Shown here piece by piece: positions 1 through 12,400 of a stretch of 64,000 nt of DNA. The notes under the pieces are model-generated. The model was not told the DNA's origin. It saw nothing but the letters and a program-made list of their open reading frames with translations, and searched no databases. Each line of letters starts with the position of its first letter. Position 1 is the first letter of the stretch. The position numbers and the translations under genes were made by a program. The DNA is from Coffea arabica (taxonomy: Eukaryota; Streptophyta; Magnoliopsida; Gentianales; Rubiaceae). Where the stretch lies: positions 18,559,638-18,623,637 of the forward strand of contig NC_092314.1 of the NCBI RefSeq assembly GCF_036785885.1, read 5' to 3'.

Positions 1-196
1 GTATTGATTTCGATACGTCCCATTCCTTGTATGGTTGGCACTCTCTGCGGGTACCCGAACTGTCTCATAACTCGTTGTGGAATGTACATAACCAACCCAC
101 TAGTGCTTGCTAACGGAATGAAGTCAAATTGTGTAGTCTTGAAGGCTGGATCCCTTACTTTCGTCCAATCGAGAACCCATTGTATCTTATCTGAAG

Positions 197-1027
197 TTAA
201 TGCATTGAATTCCTGAAAAACACACTAGGAGATGCGACTCGATAGTATCTTATAACTCTTTCTCGGTGCGATTCAACCCAGTTTGCTGTTGGAAGACATG
301 ACCCCAATGGATTCAGTGTTCTCTTTGACAGATGTTCCATCGCCCACATTTGAAGCACTAAGTTGGATGCATAGAAAAACCCCCTCTTCTTTTGGCATTC
401 GGTAACAGCGGTGAAGATATCAGCAATAATGATAGGAACCAAAGTAGGGGTCTTTTCCTTGATTCCTAGAAACACACTTTGAATCATGTTAACTGTTGAG
501 AAGGCAACCTTTCCATGTTTTTGTGGGAATAGTAGTAAACTGATCAAGGCTAGTCCTAAGGCTTGTACTCGTTTTCCTTCCCATTGTTCTCTGCTAATGA
601 AAAAGTCGTCGTGGTGTCGGTCGTAAGAATCCCTTTCCCCAAATCGTTTGTACAAGAATTCGAGTGGACATGATTTTGCATCCGGGTGTTGATCCATGCT
701 ATCTTGTTTCAAACCTAGAAACTTGCAAAATTGCTCTCTAGTTCCATTAGTTGGGTACACCATAGGGCTACCTTGCCCAGTCATTTGCAATAATCCTTCT
801 ATCTCCTCTAGAGTGGGTGTTAACTCACATTCCCTAAATCGAAAAACGGAGCCATTGGGATCCCAGTACTCGAGCAGTGCTTGAATGATTGCTGTGTTCG
901 GGGTTATATTCAAAAGATTTGGTAGATGACCTATGTACGGGAACAGTCGGTTCATTTCATGCCCCATGTTGTTCTTCCAATCAATCAGCTCACGAGGTAT
1001 ATGGTCTAACATTCGACACGGAGCCAT
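197..1027 (-). CDS. Ogre ORF1, first half, left tandem copy (plant-mobile-domain-like)
   Basis: This 276-codon ORF translates identically to the one at 17575-18405, which carries the fuller description. It starts MAPCRMLDH and contains the plant-mobile-domain-like segment ALLEYWDPNGSVFRFRECEL followed by TPTLEEIEGLL. It ends in a frame change at the same five-base homopolymer as the right copy. The second half continues in the overlapping minus-strand frame from about 210 down to position 1, where the window cuts it. Confidence 0.7.
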   Translation of the reverse strand: MAPCRMLDHIPRELIDWKNNMGHEMNRLFPYIGHLPNLLNITPNTAIIQALLEYWDPNGSVFRFRECELTPTLEEIEGLLQMTGQGSPMVYPTNGTREQFCKFLGLKQDSMDQHPDAKSCPLEFLYKRFGERDSYDRHHDDFFISREQWEGKRVQALGLALISLLLFPQKHGKVAFSTVNMIQSVFLGIKEKTPTLVPIIIADIFTAVTECQKKRGFFYASNLVLQMWAMEHLSKRTLNPLGSCLPTANWVESHRERVIRYYRVASPSVFFRNSMH

Positions 1028-2118
1028 CTGAGGGAGAAATTCACTCTTTTTTTAGTACCTTACCTTGGGATTTACCCCTTAGGTTAAATTGCAAAAATAG
1101 ACGTGCAAAATCCCCAAAGGTCGGGTTAAATACCCATGGGATTAGGGTTGGCTTCCCTAACATGGGAATTGCCTAATTGGCGCTCCTTCTAAGGTTTGAT
1201 GCATGATGGCATTTATTAAAGCGATGTAAATATGTGGCAAATATGGCCTAAAGGACATGAATAATGCATCGGGGGAAAAAGGTCTAAAAATGAAATGTAC
1301 TTATTGAGAATCAAATGTAACAACTGAAATTTAAACATGTGAGCTATCTAATGGGTAAGTCGCTAAAGAGTGCCTAAGGGGCCTCTTATTACTAGGGCAT
1401 ATGAATGTAAGACAAGAAAACAATGAAATGGTTAGCACAATTGATAGTACACATAACACATTAGGAGCAAATAAGAAAAGAAATACAAACACAAACAAGT
1501 AAAAGGGGTGGAACCCCTTCCCTCGTGCCTAATGTGCTTATAAGAGGGTAAGGCTGACTCTAACCCTAGGAAGATTCTAACATGGATGCATGAGGTTGGG
1601 GTTCACTAATGCGACTAGACTCGATAAGGTTTAAAAGGTCCCCAAGCCTTCAGACCTAAAGGCCAAAGGTCATCACTCCCAAGGCCTTCGATCGGTGGCT
1701 CGAGTGATCCCTCAGGTAGTGCTATGGGCGCAGGGCACACCATCCACCTACCCAAGGCAATCGATCCTAATCCTACAAGGCGGTGTGGGATAGCGCCCAC
1801 GAAAAATAAAATAAAAATGGGATAACAATAAATAAACGTGCACGTATGAAGTGTTCCCTATTTTGAGGGAAGGGGTTGAGAACCACGCGAGGCTCTAAAG
1901 GTGACACACACCCCCCCCAAATGCAATGCAAGCGCGAGATAAAAAGTAAACATTCATTCAAACATACATTCGTGAGTCGAGCGATTGGTTTGATTACGTT
2001 CATAAGACAAAAGGTCCTAAAAATGAAAAATGCAATCCTAATATCCACATGCCATGCATAGAAAGGGTAGAAAAAGGAAACAAATGGTTAAGTCAAAATG
2101 CTTGGACCCACTTAGGAA
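1028..2118 (-). other. Ogre leader (5' untranslated region), left copy
   Basis: About 1.1 kb between the primer binding site and ORF1 with no convincing ORF in any frame. It is the counterpart of 18406-19496. A run of eight C residues near 1911 and scattered A-rich tracts are the only compositional features. No host gene is seen. Confidence 0.7.
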
Positions 2119-2137
2119 GTCCCCAGTGGAGTCGCCA
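2119..2137 (-). other. Primer binding site (tRNA-Arg-like), left copy
   Basis: On the minus strand the sequence is TGGCGACTCCACTGGGGAC, two bases after the LTR end. TGG is the expected complement of a tRNA CCA tail, and this PBS type is recalled from Ogre elements as complementary to a tRNA-Arg. The tRNA identity is from memory of the family, not from a search. Confidence 0.75.
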
Positions 2138-3310
2138 ACTGTCGCGCCCCATTTTTTGATAAGAAAAATAAATTGTTTGAGAAAGATGTTTTTGATTCAC
2201 TTTTGATTGGAAAATGATTTTTGCGAGTTGAAAAAGATATGGGTCTAATATGGGACTTGAAAAAAGCGACGATTTGACCCAAAAAATAGTTTTAAAAAGG
2301 GTTTTGAAATGAAAAGTTTGGAGTCGCCACTTGGTAATGATTTAAGGTGTACCAAGTCACCTAAAAAATGAGTTTTAAAGTCAAGTAGTAATAAACCCTT
2401 TTTAAAACGACTCCTAGTCTACGTAAAACAAAGAAAAAGGTTCGGGAGTCACGTTTGACAAAGGGGAAGGCAAGGATAGACTCCAAGGCACCCCTTTGAC
2501 CTAGCCAAGGCTAGTTGCGTGACTTAACCCTAACTTTCCTGACTTTCTACCCAGGGTATGTATTGCATGTTGGATTATGCCTATATGAATGCAAAAACGG
2601 AAAAATGCAATCCTAAATTCTACGATGTCTCTCGTGAGGTTTTTGGTCCCAGACCACATGAATTGTGGCGGCCAATAAAGGGAAACCTCATAGAGGTCGA
2701 TTGATGCAAATGGTGACTTAAGTGCAAGTGTGCAAGTGTATGAAAAGATTCATGTATGAAATGGTGTAAAAAAAAACAAAGTGTTTGTGTGCGCATGTGA
2801 AGAGAAAGTGCACGTGTGAATTTGGATGAAAAATCAAAGTATTAGTGTGTGCAAATGAATGAAGATAGAATAGTACATATATAAGTGAAACTTGAATTTC
2901 ATTTGTGAAGTAAAGTAAATAAATGATAAAGATGTAGTGAAAAATATGGATTGAGAAATGTAAAAAAAATGTGATTAAAAGAGTATGGAAGTGATAAAAA
3001 TGACAGTATGACCCTAGGGGAATGCAACAAGTCGGGTACGGGGGTTGACTCCTAACTTTTCGACTTCGATTTTCCCTTTGATTAGAAGGCGAAACTAGCG
3101 TGCTAAGGCTATCGAGTAGCCACACTCGCTCGTTTCCCTTATCGGAAGGGGACATTCAAGCAAAATGAACCCTATAGCTAGTATGGAATGCAAAACCTAA
3201 AATGAGAGGAAAAGGGGTTCGAGGATCATGCCAAATGATAAAACTAAGGAAAATGCGTGATATGTGGTGAACAAGCAAATGATGTACTAACGAGGGAAAA
3301 TCCCTAAGGG

Positions 3311-3445
3311 TCTAGTGTTGGACTAGCCCATTCTATGAATTCCGACTAGCGTTGGACTAGTGGAAATAGGCAATGAACCACAACTAGCGTTGGACTAGTG
3401 TGGCGACGGGAAAAGGGACCACAACTAGCGTTGGACTAGTGTGGT
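3311..3445. repeat. Four hairpin-forming CTAG repeats inside the LTR
   Basis: Four copies of the core CTAGYGTTGGACTAG occur within 135 bp. In the last three, ACTAG and CTAGT arms enclose a seven-base CGTTGGA loop; in the last two the arms extend to CAC/GTG with one bulged A. The same block is at about 20689-20823 in the other LTR. Function is unknown; repeated short palindromes in an LTR could be regulatory-protein sites. Confidence 0.7.
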
Positions 3446-6400
3446 GACGTGCATTCATCCATTTCATTCATCCACACTATAAAAAGCGAGTAGACATGCG
3501 AATCACTTATAAACACCTAGCATATAACACTTAGCATGCTTGACTAGATGCAAGGGCCTAACAAAGCATTTAACATATAACACATAGGCATGCAACCATT
3601 ACATTTGCTAACTAAAACAAAAGGGAAAGGGAAAATGGACCAAATTACTTGCTACGCCCTATCTATTACAAGCCAAGAGGTGTACACATACCCCATAAAA
3701 CTTAAATAAAAGTAAAAAGTAAGTAAATGCATGCAAGGAGGTAAGGAAAGCGAAGTAGACAGGCATATTCACATAACACATAAGGTCACATAGGAGAGAC
3801 AAAAAGGGGTAAGAGAAATTGTACCTCCCCCCGTGTGTAATGCTAGTAAGGTGAACAAGACTCAACTTGAGCTATGGTCACTAAAGAAGAAGCTAATTTG
3901 GGCTAAAACCATTCAAAGGAAAGGATTAATGCACCAATATAATGATAAAAGACAAATATGACAATCGGAATCCATCAAACATCGAATCCGTCCTCACTTT
4001 GCAACTTAGAAATGACCAAATAAAAAAACAAATTAGACCAACCGATCTTCTAAACCATCTCAACATGAATATTAACAACCCCTCAAGTCCGATTAATCAT
4101 TATAGAATTTCAAGAGCCCAAGATCAAATAAGGGTCAATGAGTGGTTTCACTTTGCATTTTGGGATCCAAAAGCAACCATCAATTAATCAAACCAAAACC
4201 AATTAAAACGTTTTAAGAACTTTAAAGGTCCCAAAAGCAAGAAAAAGTCAAGTAATCAACTTATTTTAGGGAAATTAAAGGAAATAGGCAATCACAAGCT
4301 CATTTAGACACAAGGTTCACCAATCCATGCATTAAGCATCACCTTAGCAAAACATGGTAACCAATGAAAGCAAACAAGCAATTGAATTAAAACATTAATG
4401 CTACCAAATACTCAAATGTGAACACTAACCAAGCATTCAAGCTCAATCAAATATTTTTAGGAACTTCAAAGGTCCAAAGGCTAGAAAAAGGTTGAGGAAT
4501 GGTTCAATTTCAACCATCATAGGGTCTTATTGCAAGAAAATGGAACCTAGTTGGGTCTTCATAGCATTGCTGCAAAAACACAGGGCCCCAATTGATTAAT
4601 TTTTCTAATTATTTGGGCCATAGTGAGTCAAGGGGAAACTTGGGGGGTCAAAATGCAAATTTTCTTTGGTTTTTCATGCATGCCTACGTAAAGAACCATT
4701 TTTCTGCACCATTTCTGCCATGAATTTCCTTCCAGATTTCAGACCTAAACATGCAGTTTGGCTCGGACAAAAATCGTAATTTGAAGCTAAACAACAGACC
4801 ACGTGACCTCAACATCCAAACAAACACCAAAAGACAATCATTTTCTGAAATTTTCATGCAAAAGATGGCTGGCCAACTCGCTATTAAAGCATCTGCAATT
4901 TAGTAAAGCTCACGACATAATCTTCATAATATCTAATGTAGGAGTAAGTAAAACAACCATGGTTCACACACCAAACACTGCCAGCAAACCATGAATCAAA
5001 CCTTTCTAACAATCCAAACACCCAACAAGCAAGAATGAAGTTGGCTGCAATTTTCTGGTTTACCTTCAACCGCAGCCTGTTGCTTCATTACCAATCCAAA
5101 CATTACCAATCAAAAACAACTTTTGAATCAAATGACCATAAGACAAACCCCAAATCATCAACCAAGCCCAACAATACTCTATCATTGCTAGATCAAAACA
5201 GAAACAATCTGGGTTGATGGCTGCTATTTTCTAAGTTCTTACTCACACGCATGCCTTGTAAAAGAAAGACAGAAGCCAAAATTTGGCGCAATGCTGCCCA
5301 AGCCAAAACCCCTCAAACAAGCTCTTAAGCAATCCTCAAGATTCCACAGAAACGCAAGGAAAACTACTACTGGAACATATGAACAAACAAAAGAAAGACC
5401 AACCGCAAACACCGAAAACATTTCTGCACTTTTCAGATGCAATTTTCTGCAGCTTTCTCTTCATTTCAACATGCAGACAAGTTTACCCATTACCAGGATT
5501 CTCAAATGCAGTCCTAGCGTATCTAGAATAGCAGGGACAAGGTACAAAACATAGCAGGGAAAGGCAAATAGCAAGAAATACCACCACACATAAGCAACTA
5601 GAAAAGAAATCAAACGCAGCTGTCCAGCAGTCGTATGCCATTCTTCTGGATTTGTTCATCCAAACACAACAGAATCGGTCATGAATGTTAAATAGCAACC
5701 TCATGAATTCATCACATACCCCCCCACAGCTAAACACAAATCCTACCCGTTCAAATTCCAGCCCAACCCAACGCAGATTTACAAATAAAACTCGCATGGA
5801 AGACGACAACAGACGTAAAGGCAGAAACTTTTCTGCATTTGAACATAGCTCAACAACTTGTAAACAAACTCCCAAGTGGAAAGCTGTTACCTTTGGGCTT
5901 CTTCCTTCCCGGCTGAGACTTGACGCAGTCAAAAGATGAGGTCTTTATCCTCCCTCCTTCCCGGCAATCAGTTTCTTTCCTCCGCTGTCCTCCTTTTCCT
6001 CCACTGTCGCAGCACTCTCACGCTCCACTCTTCTCTTTTCCCACTCTCTCTCGGTCTCAACTCTCTCCTCTTTCTTTCCCCGTTAGCTTTTTCCCTATAG
6101 CCGTTCCCTTTCGTTTCAGATTTCCTCCTACCCTAGCTCTCTGTGCTTTGTTTTTGCCCTGAAACTCCCTTCTCCCCAAAACCCTCGCTCAGTTTTTCTG
6201 CTTGCCTGTCGATGCTCCCCCAAAAAAAACCTCTCCTGCGGCTGATGCTTTTCTTTGCCCTTTTATATGGAACTCCAAGTTCCTTAAACCCTCCACTGAA
6301 TGGTCAGGATGAAGGCCAGCCTCTGCCTTCATCCTGCCCCTCCATGGCACGCATGAAATGTCCTTGGCAAACTGCAAAAACAAATGCAGCCTGCCTGCCG

Positions 6401-6850
6401 CCAACGTTGTTTTTTTTTTTTTTTTTTTAAAGAAAACAACTTGAAGATTACAGAAAATATAAATAATAAAATAACAATAACAATAATAACAAAATTACAC
6501 AAACCAGGTAATAATAAGAACAACAAAACAAAAATAATTTTAAACAAAAGAAACTAAACAAAAATGGCCATTTTTAATTTTCCAATTTGATTTTTTTTTT
6601 TTTTTGTTCTTTGCTTCTTTTTCTCAAAATAACTTAATAAAAATAACTAAAGTGCCCAAAGATTGAATTTAAAGAAATAAACATATTTTTATGAACAAAT
6701 TTTCCTTTTTTTTTCTTTTCCCTCTTTTTTCATTAATTTCTTCTTTTCTCCTTTTTATGATTTTGCATTTTCATTTTTCTTTCAAGAAAGCATTGAATAA
6801 AAACAAAATGACTAAAATGATTTTTCTTTTCTTTCTAAAACTCTATAAAC

Positions 6851-6902
6851 TTAAAAACTAAAAACTAAAAACTAAAAACTAAAAACTAAAATCTAAAACT
6901 TA
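6851..6902. repeat. AAAAACT heptanucleotide microsatellite in LTR
   Basis: About five perfect AAAAACT units followed by degenerate ones. Also present near 24230-24280 in the other LTR. The unit does not match a plant telomere repeat. Confidence 0.8.
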
Positions 6903-7094
6903 AAAGTGATTAAAAACCTAAAATGACAAAACAAAAATGAATAGACGAACTAAAAGGGCAAAATGACTAAAACTAAAATAAAAAAAAACAACTAGAAATG
7001 CAAAACACACAACAATGAACTAAATGCAAGCGATCTAAAATAAAAATCATGAAGTAGATGCCACATACAAATTATTCAAAATTTGGTGTCTACA

Positions 7095-7109
7095 GTTTGC
7101 CCCTCTTTG
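7095..7109 (-). other. Polypurine tract of the Ogre element
   Basis: On the minus strand the bases directly upstream of the 3' LTR read CAAAGAGGGGCAAAC. This purine-rich tract touching the LTR boundary is the expected primer for plus-strand DNA synthesis. Confidence 0.8.
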
Positions 7110-7200
7110 TCTGAGTTTTGAAAAAACTTGAGACAAAGAAGTGGACACCAAATACCTACCTGTGTTATTGGGCTGCAAAAAATTCCGACGAACAAGAATT

Positions 7201-7888
7201 CTAATACGAGACTGACCTGAACATGAAAAATAAGACGGGACTGACCCGAACAGGAATTTAAACGGGACTGACCCGAACATGAAAAATAAAACGGGACTGA
7301 CCCGAACAGAAATTTAAACGGGACTGACCCGAACAGGAATTTAAACGGGACTGACCCGAACAGGAATTTAAACGGGACTGACCCGAACAGAATTTAAACG
7401 GGACTGACCCGAACAGGAATTTAAACGGGACTGACCCGAACAGAATTTAAAACGGGACTGACCCGAACAAAATTTAAACGGGACTGACCCGAACAGGAAT
7501 TTAAACGGGACTGACCCGAACAGAATTTAAAACGGGACTGACCCGAACATGAAAAATAAGACGGGACTGACCCGAACAGGAATTTAAACGGGACTGACCC
7601 GAACAGAATTTAAACGGGACTGACCCGAACATGAAAAATAAAACGGGACTGACCCGAACAGGAATTTAAACGGGACTGACCCGAACAGGAATTTAAACGG
7701 GACTGACCCGAACAGAATTTAAAACGGGACTGACCCGAACAGAATTTAAAACGGGACTGACCCGAACATGAATTTAAACGGGACTGACCCGAACAGAATT
7801 TAAAACGGGACTGACCCGAACAGAATTTAAAACGGGACTGACCCGAACATGAATTTAAACGGGACTGACCCGAACAAAAATTTAAACG
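7201..7888. repeat. 26-28 bp minisatellite in the Ogre 3' region, about 25 units
   Basis: About 25 tandem units share the core ACGGGACTGACCCGAAC, joined by variable A/T linkers ending AGGAATTTAA, AGAATTTAAA or ATGAAAAATAA. The first unit (about 7206) is degenerate and the last is truncated into unique sequence. Each core holds a CGGG/CCCG inverted repeat around a five-base loop, so the transcript could form a row of small hairpins. Tandem repeats in the region just before the 3' LTR are a known trait of Tat/Ogre elements and a known source of plant satellites. Confidence 0.95.
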
Positions 7889-9490
7889 GGATTCACTGGG
7901 GAAGTTTGAGACAATGAATTGAATTTTACCTGAGAGTAGTTCAAATTTTTGTACCTAGAGAGAGATTGGATCTCTGTAGTTGAAGCGATGGCCGATGTTG
8001 GTCCTTAAAACCCAACTTTGCAAATAACATTGCTTTAGGTTTGAAAAAGAGAATGATCGCTGTCATTTGTGAACGCAGTGTTCCTGCAAGAAAAGAATAA
8101 ATAATAATGGATTTGCCACCATTATTTGATCCGGTTTGCCTTGAGAATCGTGTAAACATGAGTCTTGTACTATTTTTTTTCTCTGTTCCGCGGCATCCGT
8201 CTTGTTCGAACTTGTGACTTTGCAAATTCTAAGACTGATAAAATACGGATTGCCCACGTCACCCAATCCAGGTGGTAGCTTTGTTGCATGTTACTCCCTG
8301 TATCTGATGATTGAATCCCCTATTTTTGCTCAAACCTTTGGGTTTATCACTCATTTGAATTCAATGGTAAAAGAATGATGCGTGAAAATTTGTCATATAA
8401 CGATCAATGTACATGCCAGATTATTTCCTATGTCAGGCAAAGATGAGCATGCGAAAGAATGTAGACAATCATAAGCAGTCATACACAAATAATTGAAAAC
8501 AACCAAAAGATTCATAAAGATACATTTTGCAAAAAAATATTTGTAAAGAACAATACAAATTTAGCCAACGAATATCATATTCGAGACTTCGGATATTTTC
8601 TCCTCGGAATCCGATATTGGCAGAAGTATCACAAACATGAGGAAAAACCCCAAACGAACCAGGTCACCAGTTGTTCCTTCTCGCGCTCGTCCGTTGTGAA
8701 AAACCCGCCTTGGCGCCCTTTCGGGTTTTCACCAAGGTTGCCCCTACCCTTTTTGTTTTTGCTTTTTCTTTCTTCTTTCTTCTTTTCTTCTTTTTTTTTC
8801 TTCTTTTTTTTTTCTTCTTTTTTCTTCTTTTCTTTGTTTTCAAGGCGCCCTTTCGGGTTTTCACCTAAAGAATAAAGATACATCTCGACCATGATCGACT
8901 CAGAAATATGAGTTAAAGGCTTCAGGCATCAGTAAAATGCATTTCCCTTGTAGATTAGGCGAAGGCATTACGAACATCACTTGCCAGTTGATTATCAAAT
9001 TTTGCTAATAGAAATGCAACAAATGACGGAAGCCAGGACTTTGGGCTTTGTAATGAGGTCAGGTGGGGTGTTTTTCCAGAAAGGTTAATGCTTGAAAGCA
9101 AATTCGATGCCAGGGGTAAAATAAACTGAGATTGCCCTATTTTGAAATCATTTCCGATTTTGAACGAAATCGGGGAAAATTTGCCCCAGTTTGATCGAAC
9201 TTTCACTCTTTGCATTTCTTCATTGCATTTTTCTCACTTTTGCATTTTTCTTTGAAAACTAAATTTGCCCCAGTGTGGGGTTCTTTTCCCTTTCTTTTGC
9301 TCATCTCTCTTTCAAAATTAAAATTTTGCCCCAGTGTGGGGTTTGCAATTCTCAGGGGTTATCAAACGAAATTTGTCTACTCTGATGGCTCAAAGGGGAC
9401 AAGTAGAGATAAAATGTTTTTAGTGTAAAAGAAGATGGCCTGACTTGCATTTCGCCATTTGCATGAATTTCTTAAAGAAAATTTGCATGA
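7889..9490 (-). other. Non-coding Ogre region between pol and the minisatellite
   Basis: About 1.6 kb with no conserved ORF. It contains a T/C-rich tract at about 8757-8842 bracketed by two direct copies of GGCGCCCTTTCGGGTTTTCA (about 8712 and 8845). It also contains several plus-strand TTTGCCCCAGT motifs (about 9180, 9262, 9325), the last two forming CCCC-AGTGT-GGGG hairpins. On the element's sense strand these give GGGGCAAA, the same core as the polypurine tract. Confidence 0.7.
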
Positions 9491-12400
9491 TCAAATGAAA
9501 AACTTTTTGCACATATCTGAGTTGATGGGTTGAGGGAATGCTCGTCCATCCATTTCTGCTAGAATAAGGGCTCCGCCAGGTAATACCTTTTGGACAATGA
9601 ATGGCCCTTGCCAATTTGGAGCAAATTTGCCTTTAGCTTCATCTTGCATTGACAAAATTCGCTTTAGTACCTTATCACCTTCTTCAAATGCCCGCCGATG
9701 GACTTTTTTGTTGTAAGCCCGGGCCACACGCTTCTGATAGCACTGACCATGACAAATAGCGTTGAACCTCTTTTCATCGATCAAAGTCAATTGCTCATAG
9801 CGCTGCTTGATCCAGTCGGCCTCCTCCAATTTAGCTTCCATAAGGATTCGTAGCGACGGAATTTCAACCTCAGCTGGTAATACAGCTTCCATTCCATACA
9901 TGAGTGAATACGGCGTTGCCCCAGTCGATGTTCGGATAGAAGTCCGATACGCCATTAATGCATAGGGCAACTTCTCATGCCAATTACGATGCCTTTCAGT
10001 CATTTTGCGTATAATCTTCTTCAAATTTTTGTTCGCAGCTTCCACGGCTCCATTCATCTGAGGCCTATAAATAGCAGAATTACGGTGTCTGATTTTGAAC
10101 TGCTCACATAGTCCATCTACCATGTCATTGTTCAGATTTTTGGCATTGTCTGTAATCAGCGTCTCGGGTACTCCGAAGCGACAAATGATGTGATCCCTCA
10201 AGAAATTGGCCACTACTTTCTTCGTTACATGTTTGAATGACTCCGCTTCAACCCATTTGGTAAAGTACTCGATTGCCACCAATATAAATCGATGCCCATT
10301 TGAAGCAGGCGGGTCAATCATGCCAATTACGTCCATGCCCCACATTGAACAGGGCCACGGGGCGGTCATGCTATGCAACTCAGTGGGTGGAGCGCGTATA
10401 ATGTCACCGTGCATTTGGCATTTTATACATCTCCGGACAAAGTCTATACAATCATGCTCCATGGTAAGCCAGAAGTATCCGGTTCTCATGATTTTCTTCG
10501 CCAGCAAATGGCCATTCATGTGAGGTCCACAAACACCACTGTGCACTTCTTTCATCATATACTGAGCTTCATCCTCATCAATGCACCTTAAAAGGTTCAA
10601 ATCTGAGGTTCTTTTGTACAACACTTCTCCACTTAAGAAAAACTTGGAAACCATTCTGCGCAAAAAACTCTTATCCTTTGAACTAGCATGCTGAGGGTAA
10701 GACCCCGTTTTGAGAAATTTCTTAATATCCTTATACCAAGGCATGTTATCAGAGGACTCGTCTGCGACCCAACAGTGGGCAGGTTTGTCTTGAAGTTGAA
10801 TTTGGATTGGTTCGATTTTCAATTCGTCTGGATACTGGATCATAGAGGCTAGAGTGGCCAAGGCATCAGCAAATGCATTACGGGCTCGCGGGAGATGTCT
10901 GAACTCTAAATTTTGAAATTGCTTGGCCAAAGTGAGCAAACTACAATGGTAAGGAAGAATTTTCGAATCTTTGGTTATCCATTGCTTCAAAGTTTGGTGC
11001 ACGAGCAAATCTGAATCACTGAAAGCTATCAACTCCTTGATTTCCATCTCCAAAGCCATTTTGAGACCAAAAATGCAGGCTTCATATTCAGCCATGTTAT
11101 TCGTACAAGCGAATTGCAATTTGGCAGCGGCAGGGTAGTGCTTCCCTTCGGGTGACACCAAAACAACTCCAATTCCAGCTCCGAGAGAATTCGAAGCTCC
11201 ATCGAAGAAAAGCCTCCATTCAGGACTTTGTTCACTTATATCATCTGCAGCGCCTACAAATAGGACCCTCTCGTCAGGGAAATAAGTACGGAGTGGTTGA
11301 TAATCATCATCCCTTGGATTTTCCGCCAAATGATCAGCTATAGCTTGCCCCTTGACCGCCTTTTGTGAGGTGAAAACAATATCGAATTCTGAGAGAATTA
11401 TCTGCCATTTCGCCAAACGCCCAGTCAGCATCGGCTTCTTCAAAAGATACTTCAAAGGATCAGACCGGGAAATAAGATACGTGGTATGACTCAACAGATA
11501 GTGTCTCAACTTCTGGGCTGCCCAGGCCAATGCACAGCAGCTTTTCTCAATGAATGAATAATTAGCCTCGTACTGCGTGAACTTCTTGCTTAGATAGTAA
11601 ATGGCTTGTTCTTTCCTTCCAGAGTCATCATGTTGACCTAGAACGCAACCAACTGCTCCATCGAGCACAGATAGGTACATGATCAGCGGTCGGCCCGGTT
11701 TGGGTGGCACCAGGACCGGAGGCTGCAGCAAATAATCTTTAATCTTGTCGAAAGCCTGTTGACACTCCTCATTCCAGTACAACGGCACATTCTTTCTTAA
11801 TAATTTGAACAACGGCTCACATGTGGCCGTTAATTGGGCAATGAACCTTCCAATAAAGTTGATCTTTCCTAAAAAGCTTTTCACGTCTTTCTGAGTCTTT
11901 GGCACTGGCATATCTCGAATCGCCTTGATTTTTACTGGATCTATCTCTATGCCTCTCTTGCTCACGATGAAACCCAACAATTTACCAGCTGGTGCCCCAA
12001 AGGCGCATTTCGCAGGATTTAGCTTTAAATTGTACTTCCGCAACCTCTCGAATAATTTCTTCAGATCAATCAAGTGGTCCTCTGCCCTTTTAGACTTGAT
12101 TATAATATCATCCACGTAGACCTCCATCTCCCGGTGGATTATATCATGAAATAGGGTTGTCATGGTCCTCTGATATGTTGCTCCAGCATTCTTTAAACCG
12201 AAAGGCATGACTCGGTAGCAAAAGGTACCCCAAGGGGTAATGAAAGCAGTCTTCTCCCTATCCTCCTCTGCCATCAAAATTTGGTGGTAGCCAGCAAAAC
12301 AATCGCAAAAGGTTTCAATCTCATGTCCGGCAGTATTGTCTAAGAGAATGTGAATATTTGGTAGAGGGAAATCATCTTTAGGACTGGCTTTATTAAGGTC

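Larger units (their letters stand above)
1..2139 (-). mobile_element. Start of a second, tandem copy of the Ogre internal region (cut by window edge)
   Basis: This stretch is colinear with 17379-19517 at a constant offset of 17378, and no difference was noticed. It contains, in plus-strand order, the beginning of the ORF1 second half, the ORF1 first half (197-1027), the leader and a primer binding site abutting the LTR at 2140. It is therefore internal sequence of a neighbouring copy that shares the LTR at 2140-7094. Such LTR-internal-LTR-internal arrays are usually explained by unequal recombination between LTRs. An assembly duplication would look the same. Confidence 0.85.
2140..7094 (-). 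repeat. Ogre LTR (3' LTR of the complete unit), 4955 bp
   Basis: This direct repeat pairs with 19518-24474. Its plus-strand ends are TGTCGCGCCC at 2140 and GGTGTCTACA at 7094. It has no credible coding capacity; ORFs of 60-149 codons in it are unconserved open frames in A/T- or pyrimidine-rich DNA. Internal landmarks are four CTAG-flanked hairpin units (3311-3445), a pyrimidine-rich stretch (about 5940-6180), an 18-base T run (about 6411-6428) and a heptanucleotide repeat near 6851. Because internal sequence lies on both sides, it serves as 3' LTR of the complete unit and 5' LTR of the left copy. Confidence 0.93.

Noticed and set aside
2718..3155. 145-codon ORF in the LTR, repeated at 20096-20533
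   Set aside because: It is A/T-driven His/Phe-rich sequence in a non-coding LTR, with no family resemblance.
5483..5932. 149-codon minus-strand ORF in the LTR (also 22861-23310)
   Set aside because: Opposing ORFs overlap it, composition is low-complexity Cys/Phe/Ser, and nothing supports translation; treated as chance.
2140..7094. Treating the whole 1-7094 repeat as one giant LTR
   Set aside because: The primer binding site at 2119-2137 and the TG/CA termini at 2140 and 7094 show that 1-2139 is internal sequence of a neighbouring copy.
7201..7888. Regular short repeats resembling a CRISPR array
   Set aside because: The linkers are near-identical A/T words rather than unique spacers, the units are only 26-28 bp, and the block lies inside a plant retrotransposon.
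8629..8892. Lysine-rich antisense ORFs (8629-8892, 8664-8864)
   Set aside because: They are simple translations of a T/C-rich tract with no conserved start or domain.
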